Shown here one piece after another: positions 1 to 14,089 of a stretch of DNA of 64,000 bases. The notes beneath the pieces were generated by a model. It did no database searches. It was not told the DNA's origin and worked only from the letters and a program-made list of their open reading frames with translations. The stretch comes from Brachycybe producta (Eukaryota > Arthropoda > Diplopoda > Playtdesmida > Andrognathidae): contig JAUPFP010000075.1 in assembly GCA_036925085.1 (NCBI GenBank), positions 682,001 through 746,000 of the forward strand. Reading direction: 5' to 3'. Positions within the stretch are counted from its first letter, which is position 1. Each line of letters begins with the position of its first letter. The position numbers and the translations under genes are program-made.

Positions 1-76
1 ACTGACTGTGCCCAATGTTGCTTCACTTTGGTGATCGGATGAGAACCAGTGTGTTCAACATGGTATGGTCGTTGAC
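1..76 (-). rRNA. 5S rRNA-like copy, cut by the window edge
   Basis: Only the 5' part of the RNA (right end on the + strand) is inside the window. It reads GTCAAC at the 5' end and keeps the stretch before the central loop. The remaining 42 bases lie left of the window. Confidence 0.8.
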
Positions 77-871
77 ACCCGAAAATGTACAAGTTCAACT
101 TTCGAAAGATCTAAATAAGTTAACTCTCCACTTCAAAAAATACTTGTTACATTTAACTATTATTGTGTGCATTTTCAGTTATTTATATAAAATAAGTGTT
201 CAATTTTATCAAGCCAGTTATTAATAGATGATTCCCATTATTTAAAAAATGAAAAAAACACCAACGACACCCAGTATTCCCAGGCAGTCACCCATCCAAG
301 TACTGACTGGGCCCTATGTTGCTTAACTTTGGTGATCAGACGAGAACCAGTGTGTTCAACATGGTATGGCCATTGACACCCCAAAATGTACAAGTTCAAC
401 TTTTGAAAGATCTAAATAAGTTAACTCTCAACTTCAAAAAAATACTTATTACAGTTAACTATTATTGTGTGCATTTTCAGTTATTTATATAAAATAAGTG
501 TTCAATTTTATCATGCCAGTTATTAATATATGATTCCCATTATTTAAAAAATAGAAAACAATTATGCCAAAAACAACCAGTATTCCCAGGCAGTCACCCA
601 TCCAAGTACTGACTGGGGCCAATGTTGCTTAACTTTGGCGATCACATGAGAACCAGTGTGTTCAACAAGGAATGGGCGTTGACACCCCAAAATGTACAAG
701 TTCAACTTTCGAAGGATCTAAATAAGTTAACTCTCCACTTCAAAAAAATACTTGTTACATTTAACTATTATTGTGTGCATTTTCAGTTATTTATATAAAA
801 TAAGTGTTCAACTTTATCATGCCAGTTATTAATAGATGATTCCCATTATTTAAAAAATAGAAAAAAATTAC

Positions 872-989
872 ACCAACAACACACAGTATTCCCAGGCAGT
901 CACCCATCCAAGTACTGACTGGGCCCAATGTTGCTTAACTTTGGTGATCGAATGAGAACCAGTGTGTTCAACATGGTATTGCCGTTGAC
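872..989 (-). rRNA. 5S rRNA-like copy
   Basis: Full-length 118-bp copy. The internal promoter region (TACTTGGATGGGTGAC in RNA sense) is intact. The 5' GTCAACGGC pairs with the 3' GTTGTTGG to form helix I. Whether it is transcribed cannot be seen. Confidence 0.85.
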
Positions 990-1789
990 ACCCCAAAATG
1001 TACAAGTTCAACTTTCGAAGGATCTAAATAAGTTAACTCTCCACATCAAAAAAATACTTGTTACATTTAACTATTATTGAGTGCATTTTTAGTTATTTAT
1101 ATTAAATAAGTGTTCAATTTCATCATGGCAGTTATTAATAGATGATTCCCATTATTTAAAAAATGAAAAAAATATGCCGACAACACCCTTTATTTCCAGG
1201 CAGTCACCCATCCAAGTACTGACTGGGCCCAATGTTGCTTAACTTTGGTGAACAGATGAGAACCAGTGTGTTCAACATGGTATGGCCGTTGATGCCCGAA
1301 AATGTACAAGTTCAACTTTCGAAGGATCTAAATAAGTTAACTCTCCACTTCAAAAAAAATACTTGCTACATTTAACTATTATTGTGTGCATTTTCAGTTA
1401 TTTATATAAAATAAGTGTTCAACTTTATCATGCCAGTTATTAATAGATGATTCCCATTATTTAAAAAAATAGAAAAAAATTATGCCAACAACACAGAGCA
1501 TTCCCAAGCAGTCATGGATTCAAGTACTGACTGGGCCCAATGTTGCTTAACTTCGGGGATCAGATGAGAACCAGTGTGTTCAACAATGTATGGCCATTGA
1601 CACCCCAAAATGTACAAGTTCAACTTTCGAAAGATCTAAATAAGTTAACTCTCCACTTCAAAAAAATACTTGTTACATTTAACTATTATTGTGTGCATTT
1701 TCAGTTATTTATATAAAATAAGTGTTCAACTTTATCATGCCAGTTATTAATAGATGATTCCCATTATTTAAAAAATAGAAAACAATTAT

Positions 1790-1907
1790 GCCAACAACAC
1801 CTAGTATTCTCAGGCAGTCACCCATCCAAGTACTGACTGGGCCCAATGTTGCTTAACTTTGGTGATCGGATGAGAACCAGTGTGTTCAACATGGTATGGT
1901 CGTTGAC
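1790..1907 (-). rRNA. 5S rRNA-like copy
   Basis: Full-length copy with the 3' end GTTGTTGGC and 5' end GTCAACG, the best helix I pairing seen in the array. A run of T follows downstream in RNA sense after a short gap. Confidence 0.87.
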
Positions 1908-2639
1908 ACCCGAAAATGTACAAGTTCAACTTTCGAAAGATCTAAATAAGTTAACTCTCCACTTCAAAAAAATACTTATTACATTTAACTATTATTGTGT
2001 GCATTTTCAGTTATTTATATAAAATAAGTGTTCAATTTTATCATGCCAGTTATTAAAAGATGATTCCCATTATTTAAAAAATGAAAAAATACACCAACAA
2101 CACCCAGTATTCCCAAGCAGTCACCCATCCAAGTACTGACTGGGCCCTATGTTGCTTAACTTTGGTGATCAGACGAGAACCAGTGTGTTCAACATGGTAT
2201 GGTCGTTGACACCTGAAAATGTACAAGTTAAACTTTCGAAAGATCTAAATAAGTTAACTCTCCACTTCTAAAAAATACTTGTTACATTTAACTATTATTG
2301 TGTGCATTTTTAGTTATTTATATAAAATAAGTTTTCAATTTTATCATGCCAGTTATTAATAGATGATTCCCATTATTTAAAAAATGAAAAAAAAATACAC
2401 CAAAAACAACCAGTATTCCCAGGCAGTCACCCATCCAAGTACTGACTGGGGCCAATGTTGCTTAACTTTGGCGATCACATGAGAACCAGTGTGTTCAACA
2501 AGGAATGGGCGTTGACACCCCAAAATGTACAAGTTCAACTTTCGAAGGATCTAAATAAGTTAACTCTCCACTTCAAAAAAATACTTGTTACATTTAACTA
2601 TTATTGTGTGCATTTTCAGTTATTTATATAAAATAAGTG

Positions 2640-5600
2640 TTCAACTTTATCATGCCAGTTATTAATAGATGATTCCCATTATTTAAAAAATAGAAAAAAA
2701 TTACACCAACAACACACAGTATTCCCAGGCAGTCACCCATCCAAGTACTGACTGGGCCCAATGTTGCTTAACTTTGGTGATCGGATGAGAACCAGTGTGT
2801 TCAACAAAGTATGGCCTTTGACACCCCAAAATGTTAAAGTTCAACTTTCGAAGGATCTAAATAAGTTAACTCTCCACTTCAAAAAAATACTTGTTACATT
2901 TAACTATTATTGTGTGCATTTTCAGTTATTTATATAAAATATGTGTTCAACTTTATCATGCCAGTTATTATTAGATGATTCCCATTGTTTAAAAAATAGA
3001 AAAAAATTACACCAACAACACACAGTATTCCCAGGCAGTCACCCATCCAAGTACTGACTTGGTCCTATGTTGCTTAACTTTGGTGATCGGACGAGAACCA
3101 GTGTGTTCAACATGGTATGGCCATTGACACCCCAAAATGTAGAAGTTCAACTTTCGAAGGATCTAAATAATTTAACTCTCCACTTCAAAAAAATACTTGT
3201 TACATTTAACTAATATCGTGTGAATTTTTAGTTATTAACATAAAATATGTGTTCAATTTTATTATTAAAGTTATTAATAGATGATTCCCACTATTTAAAA
3301 AATGAAAAAAAAACACCAACAACACCCCATATTCCCAGGCAGTCACCCAGCCAAGTACTGACTGGGCCCAATGTTGCTTAAATTTGGTGATCTGATGAGA
3401 ACCAGTGTGTTCAACATAGTATGGCCGTTGACACCCCAAAATGTACAAGTTCAACTTTCAAAGGATCTAAATAAGTTAACTCTCCACTTCAAAAAACACT
3501 TGTTACATTTAACTATTATTGTGTGCATTTTCAGTTATTTATATAAAATAAGTTTTCTATTTTATAATGCCAGTTATTAATAGATGATTCCCATTATTTA
3601 AAAAATGAAAAAAATATGCCAACAACACCCAGTATTCCCAGGCAGTCACCCATCCAAGTACTGACTGTGACCTACATTGCTTAACTTTGGTGATCGGACG
3701 AGAACCAGTGTGTTCAACATGGTACGGCCATTGACACCCCAAAATGTACAAGTTCAACTTTCGAAGGATCTAAATAATTTAACTCTCCACTTCAAAAAAT
3801 ACTTGTTACATTTAACTATTATTGTGTGAATTTTTAGTTATTAATATAAAATAAGTGTTCAATTTTATCATGCCAGTGATTAATAGATGATTCCCATTAT
3901 TTAAAACATGAAAAAAAACACCAACAATACCCAGTATTCCCAGGCTGTCACCCATCCAAGTACTGACTGGGCCCAATGTTGCTTAACTTTGGTGATCAGA
4001 TGAGAACCAGTGTGTTCAACATGGTATGGCCATTGACACCCCAAAATGTACAAGTTCAACTTTTGAAGGATCTAAATAATTTAAATCACTTTAAAAAAAT
4101 ACTTGTTACATTTAACTGTTATTGTGTGCATTTTTAGTTATTAATATAAAATAAGTGTTCAATTTTATCATGAAAGTTATTAATAGATGATTTCCATTAT
4201 TTAAAAAAAATGAAAAAAAAACACCAACAACACCCCATATTCCCAGGCAGTCACCCATCCAAGTACTGACTGGGCCCAATACTGCTTAACTTTGGTGATC
4301 GGATGAGAACCAGTGTGTTCAACATGGTATAGACGTCGACATCCCAAAATGTACAACTTTAACTTTCGAAGGATCTAAATAAGTTAACTCTCCACTTCAA
4401 AAAAATACGTGTTACACTTAACTATTATTGTGTGCATTTTCAGTTATTTATATAAAATAAGTTTTCAACTTTATCATGCCAGTTATTAATAGATGATTCC
4501 CATTATTTAAAAAATAGAAAAAAATTACACCAACAACACACAGTATTCCCAGGCAGTCACCCATCCAAGTACTGACTGGGCCCAATGTTGCTTAACTTTG
4601 GTGATCGGATGAGAACCAGTGTGTTCAACAAAGTATGGCCTTTGACACCCCAAAATGTTAAAGTTCAACTTTCGAAGGATCTAAATAAGTTAACTCTCCA
4701 CTTCAAAAAAATACTTGTTACATTTAACTATTATTGTGTGCATTTTCAGTTATTTATATAAAATATGTGTTCAACTTTATCATGCCAGTTATTATTAGAT
4801 AATTCCCATTGTTTAAAAAATAGAAAAAAATTACACCAACAACACACAGTATTCCCAGGCAGTCACCCATCCAAGTACTGACTTGGTCCTATGTTGCTTA
4901 ACTTTGGTGATCGGACGAGAACCAGTGTGTTCAACATGGTATGGCCATTGACACCCCAAAATGTAGAAGTTCAACTTTCGAAGGATCTAAATAATTTAAC
5001 TCTCCACTTCAAAAAAATACTTGTTACATTTAACTAATATCGTGTGAATTTTTAGTTATTAACATAAAATATGTGTTCAATTTTATTATTAAAGTTATTA
5101 ATAGATGATTCCCACTATTTAAAAAATGAAAAAAAAACACCAACAACACCCCATATTCCCAGGCAGTCACCCAGCCAAGTACTGACTGGGCCCAATGTTG
5201 CTTAAATTTGGTGATCTGATGAGAACCAGTGTGTTCAACATAGTATGGCCGTTGACACCCCAAAATGTACAAGTTCAACTTTCAAAGGATCTAAATAAGT
5301 TAACTCTCCACTTCAAAAAACACTTGTTACATTTAACTATTATTGTGTGCATTTTCAGTTATTTATATAAAATAAGTTTTCTATTTTATAATGCCAGTTA
5401 TTAATAGATGATTCCCATTATTTAAAAAATGAAAAAAATATGCCAACAACACCCAGTATTCCCAGGCAGTCACCCATCCAAGTACTGACTGTGACCTACA
5501 TTGCTTAACTTTGGTGATCGGACGAGAACCAGTGTGTTCAACATGGTACGGCCATTGACACCCCAAAATGTACAAGTTCAACTTTCGAAGGATCTAAATA

Positions 5601-6289
5601 ATTTAACTCTCCACTTCAAAAAAATACTTGTTACATTTAACTATTATTGTGTGAATTTTTAGTTATTAATATAAAATAAGTGTTCAATTTTATCATGCCA
5701 GTGATTAATAGATGATTCCCATTATTTAAAACATGAAAAAAAACACCAACAATACCCAGTATTCCCAGGCTGTCACCCATCCAAGTACTGACTGGGCCCA
5801 ATGTTGCTTAACTTTGGTGATCAGATGAGAACCAGTGTGTTCAACATGGTATGGCCATTGACACCCCAAAATGTACAAGTTCAACTTTTGAAGGATCTAA
5901 ATAATTTAAATCACTTTAAAAAAAATACTTGTTACATTTAACTGTTATTGTGTGCATTTTTAGTTATTAATATAAAATAAGTGTTCAATTTTATCATGAA
6001 AGTTATTAATAGATGATTTCCATTATTTAAAAAAAATGAAAAAAAAAACACCAACAACACCCCATATTCCCAGGCAGTCATCATCCAAGTACTGACTGGG
6101 CCCAATACTGCTTAACTTTGGTGATCGGATGAGAACCAGTGTGTTCAACATGGTATAGACGTCGACATCCCAAAATGTACAACTTTAACTTTCGAAGGAT
6201 CTAAATAAGTTAACTCTCCACTTCAAAAAAATACGTGTTACACTTAACTATTATTGTGTGCATTTTCAGTTATTTATATAAAATAAGTT
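2640..6289. repeat. Tandem duplication of six 5S units (about 1824 bp, two copies)
   Basis: 2640-4463 and 4464-6289 are almost identical, including rare variants such as the TCAACAAAGT motif at 2801 and 4625. The differences are a few substitutions, A-run lengths and a 2-bp loss near 6080. Neighbouring single units differ from one another far more, so the six-unit block was duplicated recently, as by unequal crossing-over. Confidence 0.85.
2705..2822 (-). rRNA. 5S rRNA-like copy, duplicated 1824 bp downstream
   Basis: Full-length copy carrying the rare 5'-end variant reading TTTGTTGAAC in RNA sense. The same variant recurs in the copy at 4529-4646, which marks the 6-unit duplication described separately. 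Confidence 0.83.
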
Positions 6290-8789
6290 TTCAATTTTAT
6301 CATACCAGTTATTAATAGATGATTTCCATTATTTAAAAAATGAAAAAAAATATGCCAACAACAACCCGCATTCCCAGGCAGTCAACCATCCAAGTACTGA
6401 CTAGGAACAATGTTGCTTAATTTTGGTGATTGGATGAGAACCAGTGCGTTCAACATGGTATGGCTGTTGACACCCCAAAATGTACAAGTTCAATTTTTGA
6501 AGGATCTAAATAAGTTAACTCTCCACTTCAAAAAAATACTTGTTACAATTAACTATTATTGTGTGCATTTTCAGTTATTTATATAAAATAAGTGTTCAAC
6601 TTTATCATGCCAGTTATTAATAGATGATTCCCATTATTTAAAAAATGAAAAAAAAACACCAACAACACCCCATATTCCCAGGCAGTCACCCAGCCAAGTA
6701 CTGACTGGGTCCAAGGTTGCTTAACTTTGGTGCTCTGATGAGAACCAGAGTGTTCAACAAGGTATGGGCATTGACACTCCAAAATGTACAAGTTCAACTT
6801 TTGAAGGATCTAAATAAGTTAACTCTCCACTTCAAAAAATACTTGTTACAATTAACTATTATTGTGTGCATTTTCATTTATTTATATAACATAAGTGTTC
6901 AATTTTATCATGCCAGTTATTAATAGATGATTCCCATTATTTAAAAAATGAAAAAAAATACACCAACAACACCCAGTGTTTCCAGGCAGTCACCCATTCA
7001 ATTAATGACTGGGCCCAATGCTGCTTAACTTTGGTGATCAAATGAGAACCAGTGCATTCAACATGGTATGGCCATTGACACCCCAAAATGTACAAGTTCA
7101 ACTTTCAAAGGATCTAAATAAGTTAACTCTCCACTTCAAAAAAACACTTGTTACATTTAACTATTATTGTGTGCATTTTCAGTTATAATATAAAATAAGT
7201 TTTCAATTTTATCATGCCAGTGATTAATAGATGATTCCCATTATTTAAAACATGAAAAAAAACACCAACAATACCCAGTATTCCCAGGCAGTCACCCATC
7301 CAAGTACTGACTGGGCCCTATGTTGCTTAACTTTGGTGATCAGATGAGAACCAGTGTCTTCAACATGGTATGGCCATTGACACCCCAAAATGTACAAGTT
7401 CAACTTTTGAAAGATCTAAATAATTTAAATCTCCACTTTAAAAAAAATACTTGTTACATTTAACTATTATTGTGTGCATTTTTAGTTATTAATATAAAAT
7501 AAGTGTTCAATTTTATCATGGAAGTTATTAATAGATGATTTCCATTATTTAAAAAAATGAAAAAAAAACACCAACAACACCCCATATTCCCAGGCAGTCA
7601 CCCATCCAAGTACTGACTGGGCCCAATACTGCTTAACATTGGTGATCGGATGAGAACCAGTGTGTTCAACATGGTATGGCCGGCGACATCCCAAAATGTA
7701 CAACTTTAACTTTCGAAGGATCTAAATAAGTTAACTCTCCACTTCAAAAAAATACGTGTTACACTTTACTATTATTGCGTGCATTTTCAGTTATTTATAT
7801 AAAATAAGTTTTCAATTTTATCATACCAGTTATTAATAGATGATTTCCATTATTTAAAAAATGAAAAAAAATATGCCAACAACAACCCGCATTCCCAGGC
7901 AGTCAAACATCCAAGTACTGACTAGGCCCAATGTTGCTTAATTTTGGTGATCGGATGTGAACCAGTGCGTTCAACATGGTATGGCTGTTGACACCCCAAA
8001 ATGTACAAGTTCAATTTTTGAAGGATCTAAATAAGTTAACTCTCCACTTCAAAAAAATACTTGTTACAATTAACTATTATTGTGTGCATTTTCAGTTATT
8101 TATATAAAATAAGTGTTCAATATTATAATGCCAGTTATTAATTGATGATTCCCATTATTTAAAAAATGAAAAAAATACACCAACAACATCCAGTATTCCC
8201 AGGAAGTCACCCATCCAAGTAAAGACTGGGCCCAATGTTGCTTAACTTTGGTGATCAAATGAGAACCAGTGCATTCAACATGATATGGCCATTGACACCC
8301 CTAAATGTACAAGTTCAACTTTCGAAGGATCTAAATAAGTTAACTCTCCACTTCAAAAAAAATACTTGTTACACTTAACTATTATTGTGTGCATTTTCAG
8401 TTATTTATATAAAATAAGTGTTCAACTTTATCATGCCAGTTATTAATAGATGATTCCCATTATTTAAAAAATGAAAAAAAAACACCAACAACACACCATA
8501 TTCCCAGGCAGTCACCCAGCCAAGTACTGACTGTGTCCAAGGTTGCTTAACTTTGGTGCTCTGATGAGAACCAGAGTGTTCAACAAGGTATGGGCATTGA
8601 CACTCCAAAACGTACAAGTTCAACTTTTGAAGGATCTAAATAAGTTAACTCTCCACTTCAAAAAATACTTGTTACAATTAACTATTATTGTGTGCATTTT
8701 CAGTTATTTATATAACATAAGTGTTCAATTTTATCATGCCAGTTATTAATAGATGATTCCCATTATTTAAAAAATGGAAAAAAAATTAT

Positions 8790-8907
8790 GCCAACAACAC
8801 ACAGTATTTCCAGGCAGTCACCCATCCAAGTACTGACTGGGCCCTATATTGATTAACTTTGGTGATCGGACGAGAACCAGTGTGTTCAACATGGTATGGC
8901 CATTGAC
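8790..8907 (-). rRNA. 5S rRNA-like copy keeping CGTCCG
   Basis: This copy retains the CGTCCG of the helix III loop expected in animal 5S, which many neighbours have changed to CATCCG or CGTCTG. It also starts its 3' end with GTTGGC. The central region reads CAATATAGG in RNA sense instead of CAACATTGG, which weakens helix II. Confidence 0.82.
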
Positions 8908-9392
8908 ACCCCAAAATGTACAAGTTCAACTTTCGAAGGATCTAAATAATTTAACTCTCCACTTCAAAAAAATACTTGTTACATTTAACTAATATTGTGT
9001 GCATTTTTAGTTAACATAAAATAATTGTTCAATTTTATTATGAAAGTTATTAATAAATGAGTCCCATTATTTAAAAAATGAAAAAAAAAACACCAACAAC
9101 ACCCCGTATTACCAGGCAGTCACCCAGCCAAGTACTGACTGGGCCCAATGTTGCTTAACTTTGGTGATCCGATGAGAACCAGTGTGTTCAACATGGTATG
9201 GCCATTGACACCACAAAATGTACAAGTTCAACTTTCAAAGGATCTAAATAAGTTAACTCTCAACTTAAAAAAACACTTGTTACATTTAACTATTATTGTG
9301 TGCATTTTCAGTTATTTATATAAAATAAGTTTTCAATTTAACCTGCCAGTTATTAATAAATGATTCCCATTATTTAAAAAATGAAAAAATAT

Positions 9393-9510
9393 GCCAACAA
9401 CACCCAGTATTCCCAGGCAGTCACCCATCCAAGTACTGACTGTGCCCTACGTTGCTTAACTTTGGTGATCGGACGAGAACCAGTGTGTTCAACATGGTAT
9501 GGCCATTGAC
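9393..9510 (-). rRNA. 5S rRNA-like copy closest to the expected animal 5S at CpG sites
   Basis: It keeps CGTCCG in the helix III loop and CAACGT on the 3' strand of helix II, two CpG sites lost in most copies. The 5' partner is already ATGTTG, giving a U-G wobble at that pair. This looks like an intermediate step in the paired CpG loss seen across the array. Confidence 0.85.
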
Positions 9511-10001
9511 ACCCCAAAATGTACAAGTTCAACTTTCGAAGGATCTAAATAATTTAACTCTCCACTTCAAAAAAATACTTGTTACATTTAACTATTATTG
9601 TATGAATTTTTTGTTATTAATATAAAATAAGTGTTCAATTTTATCATGCCAGTTATTAATAGATGATTCCCATTATTTAAAACATGAAAAAGAACACCAA
9701 CAATACCCAGTATTCCCAGGCAGTCACCCATCCAAGTACTGACTGGGCCCTATGTTGCTTAACTTTGGTGATCAGATGAGAACCAGTGTGTTCAACATGG
9801 TATGGCCATTGACACCCCAAAATGTACAAGTTCAACTTTTGAAGGATCTAAATAATTTAAATCTCCACTTCAAAAAAATACTTGTTACATTTAACTATTA
9901 TTGTGTGCATTTTTAGTTATTAATATAAAATAAGTGTTCAATTTTATCATGAAAGTTATTAATAGATGATTCCCATTATTTAAAAAAATGAAAAAAAAAA
10001 C

Positions 10002-10119
10002 ACCAACAACACCCCATATTCCCAGGCAGTCACCCATCCAAGTACTGACTGGGCCCAATGTTGCTTAACTTTGGTGATCGGATGAGAACCAGTGTGTTCA
10101 ACATGGTATGGCCATTGAC
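10002..10119 (-). rRNA. 5S rRNA-like copy
   Basis: Full-length 118-bp copy. Helix II pairs ATGTTG with CAACAT, and helix III pairs TGGT with ACCA, without mismatch. The helix V 3' strand reads ATGGGG here instead of the usual ACTGGG, which breaks some of that pairing. Confidence 0.83.
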
Positions 10120-13100
10120 ACCCCAAAATGTACAAGTTCAACTATCGAAAGATCTAAATAAGTTAACTCTCCACTTCAAAAAATACTTGTTACATTTAAC
10201 TATTATTGTGTGCATTTTCAGTTATTTATATAAAATAAGTTTTCAATTTTATCATACCAGTTATTAATAGATGATTCCCATTATTTAAAAAATGAAAAAA
10301 AATATGCCAACAACATCCCACATTCCCAGGCAGTCAACCATCCAAGTACTGACTAGGCCCAATGTTGCTTAACTTTGGTGATCGGATGAGAACCAGTGCG
10401 TTCAACATGGTATGGCTGTTGACACCCCAAAGTGTACAAGTTCAACTTTTGAAGGATCTAAATAAGTTAACTCTCCACTTCAAAAAAATACTTGTTACAA
10501 TTAACTATTATTGTGTGCATTTTCAGTTATTTATATAAAATAAGTGTTCAATTTTATAATGCCAGTTATTAATAGATGATTAACATTATTTAAAAAAATG
10601 AAAAAAATACACCAACAACATCCAGTATTCTCAGGCAGTCACCCATCCAAGTACTGACTGGGCCCAATGTTGCTTAACTTTGGTGATCGGATGAGAACCA
10701 GTGTGTTCAACATGGTATGGTCGTTGACACCCGGAAATGTACAAGTTCAACTTTCGAAAGATCTAAATAAGTTAACTCTCCACTTCAAAAAAATACTTAT
10801 TACATTTAACTAGTATTGTGTGCATTTTCAATTATTTATATAAAATAAGTGTTCAACTTTATCATGCCAGTTATTAATAGATGATTACCATTATTTAAAA
10901 AATAGAAAAAAATTATGCACACAACACACACAGAATTCCCAGTTAGTCACCCATCCAAGTACTGACGGTGCCCAATGTTGCGTAACTTTGGTGATCGGAT
11001 GAGAACCAGTGTGTTCAACAAGGTATGAGCTTTGACACTCCATAATGTACAAGTTCAACTTTTGAAGGATCTAAATAAGTTAACTCTCCACTTCAAAAAA
11101 ATACTTGTTACAATTAACTATTATTGTGTGCATTTTCAGTTATTTATATAAAATAAGTGTTCAACTTTATCATGCCAGTTATTAATAGATGATTCCCATT
11201 ATTTAAAAAATAGAAAAAAATTACACCCACAACACACAGTATTCCCAGGCAGTCACCCATCCAAGTACTGACTGGGCCCTATGTTGCTTAACTTTGGTTA
11301 TCGGACGAGAACCAGTGTGTTCAACATGGTATGGCCATTGACACCCCAAAATGTACAAGTTCAACTTTTGAAGGATCTAAATAATTTAACTCTCCACTTC
11401 AAAAAAATACTTGTTACATTTAACTAATATTGTGTACATTTTTAGTTATTAACATAAAATAAGTGTTCAATTTTATTATGAAAGTTATTAATAGATGATT
11501 CCCATTATTTAAAAAATGAAAAAAACACCAACAACACCCAGTATTCTCAGGCAGTCACCCATCCAAGTACTGACTGGGCCCAATGTTGCTTAACTTTGGT
11601 GATCAGACAAGAACCAGTGTGTTCAACATGGTATGGTCGTTGACACCTGAAAATGTACAAGTTAAACTTTCAAAAGATCTAAATAAGTTAACTCTCTACT
11701 TCTAAAAAATACTTGTTACATTTAACTATTATTGTGTGCATTTTCAGTTATTTATATAAAATAAGTTTTCAATTTTATCATGCCAGTTATTAATAGATGA
11801 TTCCCATTATTTAAAAAATGAAAAAAAATACACCAAAAACAACCAGTATTCCCAGGCAGTCACCCATCCAAGTACTGACTGGGGCCAATGTTGCTTAACT
11901 TTGGCAATCACATGAGAACCAGTGTGTTCAACAAGGTATGGGCGTTGACACCCCAAAATGTACAAGTTCAACTTTCGAAGGATCTAAATAAGTTAACTCT
12001 CAACTTCAAAAAAATACTTGTTACATTTAACTATTATTGTGTGCATTTTCAGTTATTTATATAAAATAAGTGTTCAACTTTATCATGCCAGTTATTAATA
12101 GATGATTACCATTATTTAAAAAATAGAAAAAAATTATGCACACAACACACACAGAATTCCCAGGCAGTCACCCATCCAAGTACTGACTGTGCCCAATGTT
12201 GCATAACTTTGGTGATCGGATGAGAACCAGTGTGTTCAACAAGGTATGGGCATTGACAACCCAAAACATACTAGTTCAACTTTTGAAGGATCTAAATAAG
12301 TTAACTCTCCACTTCAAAAAAATACTTGTTACATTTAACTATTCTTGTGTGCATTTTTAGTTATTAATATAAAATAAATGTTCAATTTTATCATGCCAGT
12401 TATTAATAGATGATTCTCATTATTTAAAAAATGAAAAAAAAGACCAACAACACCCAGTATTCCCAGGCAGTTACCCATCCAAGTACTGACTGAGCCCTAT
12501 ATTGCTTAACTTTGGTGATCGGATGAGAACCAGTGTGTTCAACAAGGTATGGGCTTTGACACCCCAAAATGTACAAGTTCAACTTTTGAAGGATCTAAAT
12601 AAGTTAACTCTCCACTTCAAAAAAATACTTGTTACAATTAACTATTATTGTGTGCATTTTCAGTTATTTATATAAAATAAGTGTTCAACTTTATCTTGCC
12701 AGTTATTAATAGATGATTCCCATTATTTAAAAAATAGAAAAAAATTACACCAACAACACCCTGTATTCCCAGGCAATCACCCATCCAAGTACTGACTGGG
12801 CCCAAAGTTGCTTAACTTTGGTGATCGGATGAGACCCAGTGCATTCAACAAGGTATGGGCGTTGACACCACAAAATGTACAAGTTCAACTTTTGAAGTAT
12901 CTAAATAAGTTAACTCTCCACTTCAAAAAATACTTGTTACAATTAACTATTATTGTGTGCATTTTTATTTATTTATATAAAAAAAGTGTTCAATTTTATA
13001 ATGCCAGTTATTAATAGATGATTCCCATTATTTAAAAAATAGAAAAAAATTACACCAACAACACACAGTATTCCCAGGCAGTCACCCATCCAAGTACTGA

Positions 13101-13971
13101 CTGGGCCCAATGTTGCTTAACTTTGGTGATCTAATGAGAACCAGTGTGTTCAACAAGGTATGGGCATTGACACCCCAAAATGTACAAGTTCAACTTTTGA
13201 AGGATCTAAATAAGTTAACTCTCCACTTCAAAAAAATACTTGTTACAATTAACTATTATTGTGTGCATTTTCAGTTATTTATATAAAATGAGTGTTCAAC
13301 TTTTTCATGCCAGTTATTAATAGATGATTCCCATTATTTAAAAAATAGAAAAAAATTACACCAACAACACACAGTATTCCCAGGCAGTCACCCATCCATG
13401 TACTGACTGGGCCCAATGTTGCTTAACTTTGGTGATCAAATGAGAACCAGTGCATTCAACATGGTATGGCCATTGACACCCCTAAATGTACAAGTTCAAC
13501 TTTCGAAGGATCTAAATAAGTTAACTCTCCACTTCAAAAAAATACTTGTTACATTTAACTATTATTGTGTGCATTTTCAGTTATTTATATAAAATAAGTG
13601 TTCAACTTTATTATGCCAGTTATTAATAGATGATTCTCATTATTTAAAAAATAGAAAAAAAATACACCAACAACACCCCATATTCCCAGGCAGTCACCCA
13701 TCCAAGCACTGACTAGGCCCAAAGTTGCATAACTTTGGTGATTGGATGAGAACCAGTGCGTTCAACATGGTATAGCCATTGACACCCCAAAATGTACAAG
13801 TTCAACTTTCGAAGGATCTAAATAAGTTAACTCTCCACTTCAAAAAAAATACTTATTACAGTTAACTATTATTGTGTGCATTTTCAGTTATTTATATAAA
13901 ATCAGTGTTCAATTTTATCATGCCAGTTATTAATAGATGATTCCCATTATTTAAAAAATGAAAAGAAATAC

Positions 13972-14089
13972 ACCAACAACACCCAGTATTCCCAGGCAGT
14001 CACCCATCCAAGAACTGACTGGGCCCAATGTTGCTTAACTTTGGTGATAGGATGAGAACCAGTGTGTTCAACGTGGTATGGCCGTTGAC
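13972..14089 (-). rRNA. 5S rRNA-like copy with ACGTTG in helix II
   Basis: This copy has ACGTTG on the 5' strand of helix II (CpG kept or restored) against CAACAT, so one C-A mismatch is expected. The TACTTGG internal promoter block is altered to TTCTTGG. Confidence 0.8.
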
